64,000 nt of DNA from Ettlia oleoabundans (lineage: Eukaryota > Chlorophyta > Chlorophyceae > Chlamydomonadales). This document shows, piece after piece, positions 24,049-34,180 of this stretch (the first letter of the stretch is position 1; the number at the start of each line of letters is the position of its first letter). The notes beneath the pieces were generated by a model. It was not told the origin of the DNA. It made no database searches and worked only from the letters and a program-made list of their open reading frames with translations. The stretch lies in NCBI GenBank assembly GCA_019693395.1, contig JAAMXP010000923.1:1-64000 (forward strand), given 5' to 3'. A program made the translations under genes and the position numbers.

Positions 24049-26486
24049 ATGCAGAGTGTCATGGAGCCGGCTGCTAAACGGCAGCGGCTGACTCAGAGTA
24101 CAGACCTGCACCAGCCGCAGCGTGCTGTGGCGTTTGGCCAGGGCGCCCAACTGCCACCATGCATGGCGCTTGGCTGCCAACCTGGCCTAGCACTGGATGC
24201 ACCTGTGGCACCAAATTGTGGGCCTGAGTCAGCACAGCCTGAGCCCTGCCCCGCCCCGGAGGCCACCTGCACGCCTGACTCCCCGCTGCTCACACCTGCT
24301 GCCAGCAACGAAGTCCCGCAGCAGGCGGGCAGAATGAGGGCAAGTATTGGGCCCCCGCCGCAGCCTATGGGTGCACAAGATGGCTTCACATTGCTCTTAA
24401 CGTATGATTCAACCATAGATCAGCAGCAGTGCTGCCTGCAGCAATGTGCGATGACTGTCACCAGCAAAAACACAGCCATGGCCCAACATCGCAGCCATAA
24501 TATCCGTCAGCACGTGGTGTTGCTCGTAGAGGACAGGAAGCACAAGGGGCAGGACAGCAGGAAAGCGAGTCAGTGCCCCAGGTGCAGCAGCAGCTACAGA
24601 ATGCCGAGAAGCGTCAGGAGGGGCAGGAGGGTCATCAGCAGCACCAACAGCTGGAACAGCAACAGAAAGTTGATGCCCAACAGGAGCAGCAGCATACAAC
24701 ATGTGATGAGGATCATCATCAAGGTCAGCATCAGGATCAGCAGCATACAGCTGTTGAGCTGGGGCAGGAGTTGAAGCCGGACCACCAGCAGGAGGCGGAG
24801 GTGCCAGCACAGCAGGAGCAGCAGTGCCAGAGCCAGCGGGGGTGAGTTGAAGTGGCTCCTGTGCAGTACAAGCCCAGGGGAGAGGACTTATTCAGGCTGT
24901 ACCGCCACCTGGGCCCCCTGCGTAGAGGTGAGTGGGGTGGGCTTGGGTACGGTGTGCCGCAGCAATGCCAGTGCCGGTCGTGGCATGACAGCTCCTGCCC
25001 TGCAAGGCGGCCCAGCTGCATCCTTACAGGCTGCGGCATGAGATTGTCACTTGCTTGCTGTGTATCGAGCGGGGCGGCTACCCTCCCTAGACACCCAAGC
25101 TTGCCATCTAGGAATGCCTGTGGCTGCTCATGTTGCAGGTGAAGCAATCAGTGGCAGTGGTGGCGGGCCGAACCAGCAGCAGCACGAGGGCCAGCCGGCG
25201 CAAGCCAGCCAAGCTGCCAAGCAGTGCAGCTACTGTGGGTCCCTGCAGCCTGGCCCCCCTGGCACAACATACGCTTGGCGACGGCACTCCACCAACAATG
25301 CACAGCTGCTTTGCGGTCTGTGCTGTTATCGTGCAAAGAAGTGTGACGGCGCAGCAGTGCCTGACGCAGAGCAGCAGCACAGGTGGCTGCGGCATCAGTG
25401 CCAGCACAAACGTGCGCAACAGCCTCAACACCACCCCGAGCAGCAGCCACCACAGTTAGAGGAGGTGGTGGGGGGTGACCAGCGCGAAGAACTGCAAGGT
25501 GCTGGTGCAGAGCAGCAGGATCACCTGCGGTGCAGCAACTGCGGTACCGATGAGGCGGGCCCCACCCCCACCTACCCCTGGCGCAAGCACAGCGTCACTG
25601 GTGCACGGCTGTGCAAGCACTGCTGGCTGCACTAGCGCAAGAACCACGGCTTCCTGCCAGACCTGCAGCACCAGCAGCAGCAGGATGTAATGCCCCAGCC
25701 AAAGACAGCAACCCTGCTTGTCGCGGCGGCAGCAATGCAGGGGGCCGCTGGGGCAGGTGGAGCAGCGGCAGCCGCGGCAAAGCCACCAGCTGATGATGTA
25801 GAGTTTGGCGAAGCAAAAGCTGACGGTGAGGAGCAACTGCGGTGCAGCCACTGCGGTGCCGATCAGGCGGGCCCCACCCCCACCTACCCCTAGCGCAAGC
25901 ACAGTATCACTGGTGCACGGCTGTGCAAGCACTGCTGGCTGCCAACGCAAGAACCACGGCTTCCTGTCAGACCTGCCGCCGCCGCCGCAGCAGCCTTGCA
26001 AACAGGCCGCTGAAGTGCAGCTCCAAACAGGGCTGCAGCAAGCAGAGCAGTCCCTCAAGGATTTGTTCCATCACCTGCTCCGGGCTGCAAGACAGCCGCC
26101 GGTTGCCGCTGCCTCGGGGCGGACTGTTGAGCTGGTGGGAGGTTTTTGGGGGTTGCTGCTCATGCGGCCGCCGGAGCAGCAATCTAGAAAGGTGGGCAGT
26201 TGCAGGGGGTGCCGGCTGAAATGCCGCAATGGTTTATTCTGGGCTGTGCTTATGCGAGGCATACTGTGCCCAGCGCTGGTTGGGGTCTACCTCGATGGCG
26301 CTGCAGGGGGTGCCAGCCAGTTGGGGCTTATCAGTTTATCAGTGATCCTCACCATTTTGATTCTAGCTCTTGCTTGCGCTGGGACATACGTTGCAGGAAG
26401 CTCACATCTGGCAGCTGCTGAGTCAGGGTGAGCATGGCGCATTGGCCCAGATGATGCAAACAGCGCTTCGGGTGGCCCTTGGCTGA
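24049..26486 (+). pseudogene. Decayed copy of the GATA-like multi-finger gene
   Basis: Recognisable parts in order are: a Pro/Ala-rich N-terminus from ATG 24049; a Gln/His-rich stretch (24511-24841); a short exon ending in a donor at about 24928 (FRLYRHLGPL); an exon from 25139 with two fingers of the local family plus a third, tandemly duplicated one; and the C-terminal helical module in exons ending at 26191 and 26397-26486. Defects: in-frame TGA at 24843-24845; CAG-to-TAG at 25633-25635 inside the HWLHQRKNHG motif; TGG-to-TAG at 25891-25893 replacing the finger Trp; and a net 2-nt deletion near 25941 shifting the frame. The module after the frameshift still splices in phase 0 and ends normally, so decay looks recent. 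Truncated products could still be made. Confidence 0.75.
25525..25985. repeat. Tandem finger repeat, period 312 bp
   Basis: The stretch starting CTGCGGTGCAGC at 25525 recurs at 25837, a period of 312 bp (104 codons). Each unit encodes one finger plus the following Gln/Ala-rich linker. The second unit is cut short and contains the Trp-to-stop and the frameshift. This is the same cassette seen at 1-333 and 17908-18246. Confidence 0.8.
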
Positions 26487-26710
26487 CTAGGCTGCCCCCG
26501 GCTTCGTCGAGGCGAGTACCCGCTGGTCGGCCTGTCACAGCTGCTGCCCCGCAGCATCTGTGCGTGGACCTCAAGCTCCTTGAGCGGTATATGTCCAAAC
26601 TGAACCTGCTAGTGGTACAGAGAGGTTTATACCCTAGGTGCACTCTTCTGTAACGCTAGCTGATAGTGAGCAAGCGGCTCGCGGATGGAACAAGGGCCGG
26701 CGGCAGCGTC

Positions 26711-29350
26711 ATGTCAGCGCCAGCAGCGCACCGTTGCCATTCATGTGCGACCAGAAAGCAGAGGGTGCTGATCGGCGAAATGGATGAAGATCAGGCGCAC
26801 GCTCTTTACAACGACTTCTCGGCTGTAGATGCCGGGGCCAGATTCAAGCAGGTGGGCTTGATGGAGCCACAGGCGGCTGTTAATACTTCTGTAGAATATA
26901 ACACCGCGCAGTAAGCCATTTGATGGCGCCAAGTCGTGCCAACAACACAGGCACTGCTGCCACCCCGCCCGTCACTGCCGCTGATGGTGCAGGGCATAGG
27001 TTTTGCAGGCCGCGGCGTCAAGGCACGTCTTCCAGGTGGCTACAACGAGGACCAAGACGATGATGATGTGATTGCCAAGAATCGGCGCATCCGTGCCGCG
27101 TTGTATGGCGGCAGCTTGGAGGAGCGGGTGGGCTGCGGCAGGCTGGCTTAGGGAGCGGGTCAAGGGACGGCTGGCCCGCGACAAAGTGGGAGCACTTGCG
27201 CTCTCGCTGCATCTTTGTCCTCTTTGCACATGTCAGAGTGTTCCAGGCTTACATCCACTTGGCAATGCTGCGCTTCCCACAATTCCTCCATAGTGCAGGA
27301 CGAGCGTGATGATGGATATGACAGCGACACGGCAGCGGCAGTACAGCGGCGGCTAGCACAGCTCAAAAGGGAGCACAAGGGGGCTCGACAGGGGGACGCC
27401 GTGCAGCTGCCAGAGAAGTTGTACGATGAGCGCCTTGAGCAGAAGCAGCTGAGGCAGCAGCGCCAGCAGCAACGAAGCCGAAGCCGAAGCCCAGGCAGGA
27501 GCAGGAGCAGAAGCAGGGACCGGCAGGGTCGGCAGCATCGGAGTCGCAGCAGGGAGCGACGCCGCTACAGGAGCCGCAGCCGGCATCGGCGGGATGAGCA
27601 CCGGCGGCACCACCGCAGCCGGAGCAGGGACAGACAGCCTAATGGCACTGACCGGCGATGCCACAGCCGCAGCCAGGGCCGCGAGGGGCGGCGGCGTAGC
27701 AGGAGCCGGGAGCAGCGGCGGCACAATGAGCGGGGGGGCAGCCATGGTGGTAGATCAACCGCTGCGCCTGCTGGCAAGGGTAATGGTGGCACTGCTGCTA
27801 GTGCAGGCACTGCTGGGCTGCAGCGATATGACTTTGAGGCGCTGATTCCCGGGTACTGCGATATGAACGTAGCTCAGGTGTGCTGAAACAAGGGGAGGGG
27901 TGGTGGTGTTGGTGTGTGTGTGTGTGGGGGGGGGNNNNNGGACTGATGGTACCTCTTGTTCCTGGGCATGTTGCAGTATATCGCTGCAGCGGGGGCGCCT
28001 GCTGTGGCTGAAGATCATGTCTTCTGATAGAGCACCAATATCGCTTGCGCCTGCCCCTGCTGGTAGCAACAGTGCTCAATGCATGTGAAGCAAGCTTGTA
28101 CGTCTGCCTGCTTGCATGTTCTGCCGTTGCCAGGCACCCACATATCCTACTGCCCATCATCTGCTGAAATCTTGCCTTCACATCCCTTTCCGTTTGCTGT
28201 GCAGAGGCTGCGGGCCAAGACTCAATACCTGCTGGAACGCAGTACAGCACAAGACCAGCGGCGAGGTGGGTGTGGTGGTGTGAGTGGGTGGGGTTTGGGG
28301 GGTGTACGCGCTTAAGGGCAGCAGACACATAACCTGGAAAACTGGGCTGGGTGAAGCACCCGGGCAACCCTGGCGTTTGGCAGCATGTTGAGTCCTTCAT
28401 AGCACCACACTATCTTCCGTCGTCACAGCTTCCCTCATGGCGCTGCCATGCGAGTTTGTCGGGCTGCTGGGCACCTGCCAACTGTGCATGCATGGCGGTA
28501 ATGTTGCTGCAGAGCGCAGCAGGCAGGAGGGAGAGGAGGGAGGCGGTCAGCCGTGGACTCGCTTTCGGTTTGATGCCTCGGCTGAGCTGGAAGAGCACCG
28601 GGCAACTCCTGAGACAGGTGCACACACAGCAGCTGCTGCATGCCATTGCCATTTGCTCGCTGCTTGCGACGTGCACGGAAGGTTTCTGCTTTCACCGTGA
28701 ACCCTTGATGTCTAGGGCCGCATTCAGGGAAATCTGGAGCCCGCGCTTACCGCACACAATGAGCAGCCGACAGCATTGTGCTGGCAGGTTGTATGCGTCT
28801 TAGCTGCAGGCTGATGTGGTGTGTCCTTCATGCAGGTGCAATGGGAGGGGTTGGCAGCGAGGGTGACGAGGAGGATGAGACGGAAGCACGGCTGCTGGCC
28901 GGCCTCAACTCTGTTACCTTCAGGCAGAGCAATGCAGCCGCGGTGCAGCAGGAGCGAGACGATTCGCATGCAGCGGCCATCTTTGGTGGGGACCCTACAG
29001 CAGCGGCACGCCGCGTGCCCACAGCAGGCATGGGCGGCAGCAGGTTGCCCGAAAGGGTTGGGCGGCAGGTGAGGGGCTCAGGCGGGACAGCGACAGCGGC
29101 CAGGGCGGCATCACCGGGACCTTTAGCAGCAGCGGTGGCGGCCAGAGGTACTGGGGCAGGGCTTGACCTGCCTACCTTGCTGGCTCAAGCAGAGGCGGAG
29201 GGTGCTGTGGTTGTACCAGCCGAGCAGGTAGCTGCATCGATGCAGCTGCAGCAGCAGACAGCCGGGGGGGCTAGCGGCAGTGTGGGGCCGTCCTGGAGGG
29301 AGCGTGCCTTGGCGGCCAAGTGTGCTAAGCAGCAGCAGGCACAGCACTAG
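26711..29350 (+). CDS. Arg/Ser-rich (RS-domain) protein, probably splicing-related
   Basis: Exons 26711-26851, 26993-27127, 27299-27877, 28205-28265, 28513-28617, 28836-29350 join in phase to about 511 aa. Exon 3 encodes a long RS domain (RSRSRSPGRSRSRSRDR and onward) followed by YDFEALIPGYCDMN. Later exons give a charged helix, WTRFRFDASAEL and an acidic EGDEEDETEARLL. RS domains are typical of nuclear speckle and spliceosome-associated proteins, so a role in pre-mRNA processing is likely, but I do not recognise the precise family. No RRM is visible. The start could be 26711 or 26780 (MDEDQAHAL). The fifth exon's acceptor is ambiguous (28430 or 28512, both in phase). An N-gap lies in the third intron. 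Confidence 0.65.
27935..27939. other. Assembly gap (N) after a (GT)n/(G)n run
   Basis: Five N bases follow GTGTGTGTGTG and nine G. A low-complexity run probably stopped the assembly. It is inside an intron of the RS-domain gene. Confidence 0.99.
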
Positions 29351-30188
29351 CAGCGCTATCAGGTCACTGATACTCGTTGTGGAAGCTGTTTGTAAGGCAG
29401 CAATCCATCAAGCTGCCTTGGCATAGCAGTAAACTTTACAGGGTAATTGTAGTCAGGTTTGGCGATGTATTGATGTTGGAACAAGTTGAGGCGTGGGGCA
29501 AAGCCAGTCATTACCAGGCATGCGGCGATGCCAGGAAAAAGCAGATGGCTAGAATACAGGAACGCACATAGGTCTGAATGTTGCACCCCAAAATGAGCCC
29601 AGGAAGCGCACTTGGCGCATGTGTGGAATATGACAATGAGTCATGCACTACAGATCAGGGCAACACCGCTATTAACCAGCCAGTCAAGGGAAAACACGTT
29701 AGACAGAGAGACCAGGTGTCCAGACAGTGCTGCCGAGTATCAAGAAAGAGAAAAAATATCTGGCAAGGCAGCACTCAAGCTGCAACACAATAAGAGGCAC
29801 ATGGGCAGCTGGGCTCAATGATGCTCCCCGCCTCTTGTGGTGCAGTGAAGAGAACGCCAGGAGGCCCCCCTGATCTTGAAAATGTAGGAAATGCTGAAAG
29901 TCCACAAGCTGCGGCTACTGGCATACGCCTGCAGCACGCCTCCTCAAATGCCCCCTGGTCCCACCCAGGGACCACCTGCATGAGGAGCAGCGCAAGGAGC
30001 AGTACAATGAGCGTATGTGCGGCAAAGCAGACGTGATGGTGGCAGCCAGCATGGTAGCGGCAACAGCCCTGCACAGACCGATCGTTCTACGCGTCCTGCC
30101 TCTTCAACTGTGAACTGTGAGACAGGCGCCCTCGCATTTCACATGGCAGTGGGGTGATGCTTGCGACACCCACCTTTGGTGATAGCAG
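29351..30188. other. Intergenic between convergent genes
   Basis: The RS-domain gene ends on the plus strand and the next gene ends on the minus strand, so this holds both 3' regions. Short frames on both strands have no support. Base composition is less GC-rich around 29390-29800. Confidence 0.5.
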
Positions 30189-31050
30189 CTACCAGCTGTG
30201 GATGGAGCCAACCTTGCCCGTTGGTTCTGCCGACTTGGGCTTGACGTAGCGGCGCCCCTCGCCGCCCACCTTGACCGTTGGCTCCTCTTTCTTAAGCTTG
30301 AGGACGCGTGGCCCGTTGCCGCCCACCTTTGCTGTTGCCTCCATCTGCCCCGGCTTTCGATAGCAGTGCTCCTCACTTCCAGGCTTAGCCGGTGGATCTG
30401 CCAGCCTCTGCGGCCTGCGGTACTGGTAAGCACGGCCGGATGGTGCATAAGCCATGCCACCCTCACCAGCTGTTACCGCAAATGGCGAAGGCGCCTTGGC
30501 AGCGGCGGCCAAGCGCTGCTGCGTGGCGGCGCGCTTTGCAGCCAGGGAGTCGCTGTAAATGTCGTCCTCAAACACTGTGTTGCTGATCTGCACAAGAAGG
30601 CAGAGGGGCAGGAGTGATATAGTTTGCAGGAGTGGCAAACAGGGAATGTTCCCGCCCAGCAGCACAGTAACTGCTAGCTCCAAATATATGTACATCGATT
30701 CTGGCTGTCTCTCAGTGGCCTGCCACAAGCAGAAGTACCAAGACCTGCAACTGCAGCATCCCACCCACCTCACCTTGGTGGGTGTGGGGGGTGACATGTG
30801 GTGGGCGCTGTATTCGCTGCCGGAATCCCCTGCAATCGATCCTGGTCTGCTGCTGGACCGGCTGGTGAAGGGACTGTAATCACTGTCTGTGGCGAAAGGG
30901 CAGCCCGACCAGGTTTGCAGCAGCCGCGACGTGTTCGCCGCCTGGGCAGACGCGGCGGCAGCTGCCGCGTAAGCATCATTGCTGTAGCCGTGCTCCGTGG
31001 GCTTGTCCACTACCCAGCGCTTGCGGTAGGGCGCGCTGGTGGCGTCAAAC
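30189..31050 (-). CDS. Unknown protein with C-terminal KVGG repeats, 5' end unresolved
   Basis: Exons 31050-30774 and 30587-30189 join in phase 0 (225 aa visible). The first has RFDATSAPYRKRWVVDKP, an Ala/Ser-rich stretch, and HHMSPPTPTK at the junction. The last carries three degenerate repeats of about 18 residues centred on ATAKVGG, TVKVGG and TGKVG, each followed by basic residues. A first exon upstream of the CCTGCAG acceptor at 31051 is required but was not found; an ATG near 31390 opens only a short frame. Low complexity and short basic repeats suggest a disordered or scaffold-type protein. I recognise no family. Confidence 0.5.
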
Positions 31051-32933
31051 CTGCAGGGGATAAAGCGGCAATCTGGCAAAGTGTCTAATGAGGGCGACGC
31101 GGAGCGGCGGGGCCCGCACAGCTGCTTTCGGCGTCCCTCACCTGTCTTGTAACATGGTAATTCACGGGCGTGTCTGTTATCAGTGTGTGTGGCTGTGCCC
31201 GCCTGCTCAAGTAGCACTAGCCTCAGTGGCGCGGGACGGTGGCTCTGACCAAACTCAGACGACCAATTGCTGAATAGTTCGATGGGCGAGGAACCGAGAA
31301 AAATTAGACTGTCTACGTTTTTTCGCCCCGCCTATCCGGATGTCCGCTTCTCTTCTGGCTTCATCTTCCGGATGCCACAAAGGGACATGGATAGCTAACG
31401 ATACGCCCCCCAACCCGCACAGCAAGCCACACGACGCCAGCCTGCAGAGTCGCACCTCCGCTTGGCCCTTGCCAATGTTTTCGACGGAGGCACGCACTAG
31501 CCATGAGCACTCAACGACGCTATGTCCGCGTCAAGACGGCACAAGGACGCTGCAAATAGAATTCACAATCCAAGGCTTGGCACTTCCAGTGCAAGCAAGC
31601 GTCTGCTGATGATTGGACCGCGGTGACTCGTGACCCGTGACCGTGTTGTCTGCCTCTGTTACACCCACAGACTTGTTGTAGACTTGCGTTGATGGCTGAT
31701 ACGCCTTTCAACCACACACTGTCTGGCAGAGGCTCCTCCGGAGGCTCCTCCCGAAGGCTTGGATGTGCGTAATCATATGAAGCAAGAAGCGAGAGGGAAA
31801 CACAAAACAAGTTTGGATATGGGTGCCCATGCAGATTGGCAGCCACCTGTTGCAAATTGCACATGCTGCATGCATGTGCGCCCTGTTCACACAGTGGGCA
31901 AGCCTGGTTATCTTTCACAGCAATGCGGCACCTACACTTGCTGCTGCACCCATCTGCGAGCGTCACCCAGAATTGCAAGCGCGACGCTGGCGGCAGTGCG
32001 TGCCATAATTAAGCTGCGATTCGCTTCTCCTCCTGCGCTTGTCTGCCGCAGAAAGCTGAGTAGCGTGCAACAATCTGCTGTGCTCCTGCTCTTGCACGTC
32101 CACCTCGCCATGCGTTGCCATCTGCACAGTGGGCCGAGGCGGTCATCCCCACTGCACAATGCACCGCTGCTGACAAGTTGGAAACCGCCTGCTGCTGTTG
32201 TTGTGTGCAAGATCACGTCCGTTCTGCAAATGCACGTCCGTGCCAGTGGCCGCCTCTTGCTCCGTTACCTTCGGCCGGCCAGCTTACGTCCTGTGGACAG
32301 GGTGGCCGTCACATGCTCAATTAGCCATGCAATCACGAACTCATACTCTCGAGACGCGGAGCGATAAGAGCAGAGCCCAAGTACTGCTGCGGTACAACCA
32401 CATGTGTGCGATATGGGGCGCAGACGCTCGAGCAGACTCCAGCAATGCCCCGTGTCTTGGTGCACAGGTGTCCAAAGGGGCTCAGCGTTGTGAAGCTACC
32501 GACTCTGGGGTTGAGACTGCCCCGCTGAGCCCCTGTTAACCCGAAAACTGCCAGCTCTGCAGCAACTCGCATTGGTTTCCAGCAGGAGTTGGTCTGCTTG
32601 AGTCCCGCTGACCCAGCGACAGCAGCTAGTCACCCCAGTGAGCAGTGAAGGAAGCCGTTTGTCGCTGCATCCAATTCTGTGGTGCGGCAGCACAGGTATG
32701 AGCCTGGGATCCACCATCGCCCCACATGACTTCAGACCAAACAGTGGCTTTGCTCTTGCTGGCCTAGTAGCAGGCGATGGCAAAAAGCGCACGTTTTTTA
32801 GCTCACTTTGTGCGCTCTGTTCCTCCTCGAGGGCTCCAACATTGCTTTTATTTCTGATGCCTGCCACTTGTACGCAGGAGGTCTCCTGCCCTGCCATATA
32901 CTTGCTAAAACACCATAGCTGACTCCACCTGCT
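31051..32933. other. No gene supported
   Basis: This should include the promoter and first exon of the minus-strand gene and the promoter of PEN-2. Open frames at 31759-32367 (plus) and 31520-31978 (minus) are uninterrupted but show no domain, and they have no splice context. I see nothing else. Confidence 0.45.
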
Positions 32934-33592
32934 ATGGACAGCGGTGACCTTCTAACTTTGCCACCGGTTGCCACCTGCGATGAGGAGCTGCTGCCTGCGC
33001 TGCGTGCACGGAAGACCTGCAAGCTCTACTACTACCTGGGATTCGCCTGCCTGCCCTGGTTCTGGGCCTGCAACGTGTGGCTCTTCTTTCCAGACTTTTG
33101 GCACAGCCGGGACCCTTTTGTCGCAAAATGTGGGTTAATGAGGGTGTGACTCTGTCTGTGTGTCCGGTCAACAAGTGATAAATCGGTGTGACCGAACCTC
33201 AGAACCTGCCGGTTTGTGCGCTGCAGTCAAACCACTACGCTGTATGCCACGCCCTCATGTTGCTGCCTGCCATGCTGATGTGCAGACACACGACGCTCGG
33301 CGCTTGGATTTGCACTGTACACCTGCATCCTGCTCCCGTGGACTCTGATATACATCCTTGGTGAGTCATCATGACTCTCCATGCCCCATAGCTGCTCCAC
33401 ATGCCCTTGGTGTTGCATGTGTTCCATCCCGCTGGGAACCGCTGTCACACCTCTGGAACTCATTAACATTCCCATGCGGCAATCTTGCTGCTGTTTGCAG
33501 CTGGCGAGCGGGTGCTGGGTAAGGAGGCATATGACGCCTTGGACATCAACTCGTTAGATTTGACTGGCAGCGGCTTGGGATCAGGAGGCTGA
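32934..33592 (+). CDS. PEN2: PEN-2, gamma-secretase subunit
   Basis: Exons 32934-33129, 33286-33360, 33501-33592 join in phase to 120 aa. LYYYLGFACLPWFWACNVWL matches the PEN-2 signature of Tyr-x3-Gly-Phe, Leu-Pro-x2-Trp, Asn and Trp in the first membrane segment. The second exon gives RRSALGFALYTCILLPW, matching the Arg-Ser-Ala/Val-Gly-Phe start of the second segment. PEN-2 is a small membrane protein needed for endoproteolysis and activity of presenilin in gamma-secretase. The conserved Asp-Tyr-Leu-Ser-Phe near the animal C-terminus is replaced by a looser DALDINSLDL. Animal PEN-2 is about 101 aa and plant forms are longer. The presenilin, nicastrin and APH-1 genes are not in this window. 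Confidence 0.88.
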
Positions 33593-34180
33593 TGATCTCG
33601 CCATGGTTCATACAGTTCCCACCACATACAGCAGCCCATTGAAGCTATCGGAGAGGGGGCCAGGGGCCAGACAACCGTGCGTTGATTGGGCTGTATGTTG
33701 TGGTGCACCATCTCATGTGATGGACAATGCCATACATGTACAATTTGCGGCGTGCCAGAGTGGTGTAGCATTTGGAATCAAAATTCTGATACCATACTAG
33801 GAATCGCTGACTGGCGGCCCAGAGGCGACTGAAGCCAATGAGCATTGTACAACAATGTTTCCATGAAGATGGGAACTGCTGACTGGCGCAGGGGGAAAGG
33901 GGTGGTTGCATGTTTGCATCCTGCCCACTAATCTCCAGCTGGAAGCACCATGCTGGCGCCTTGAAATGCTTAGAGGACTGCCTTTTCTTTGCACACCCCT
34001 GGAATACGGAGGCCACGTCAGGTGGTCGTGGACAAACTGGGCAGGGACCAGAGGGACGTCCATGGCGGCGGCTGCTGCGCCCAATCGGCGCCAGCTTGGT
34101 TCCCAGAACGCGGCATCGCTAGTCGGGTGAAGGTACATTTTGCGGGCCGAAGTAGTGTAGTATTTCAGCAATTTTTGAAT

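Noticed and set aside
24843..24866. 25-nt intron removing the TGA in the decayed finger gene
   Set aside because: Far shorter than any other intron in the window; both sides already share a frame, so a nonsense change is simpler.
1..26486. Transposon origin of the finger cassettes
   Set aside because: No terminal inverted repeats, target-site duplications or transposase/reverse-transcriptase coding seen around the copies.
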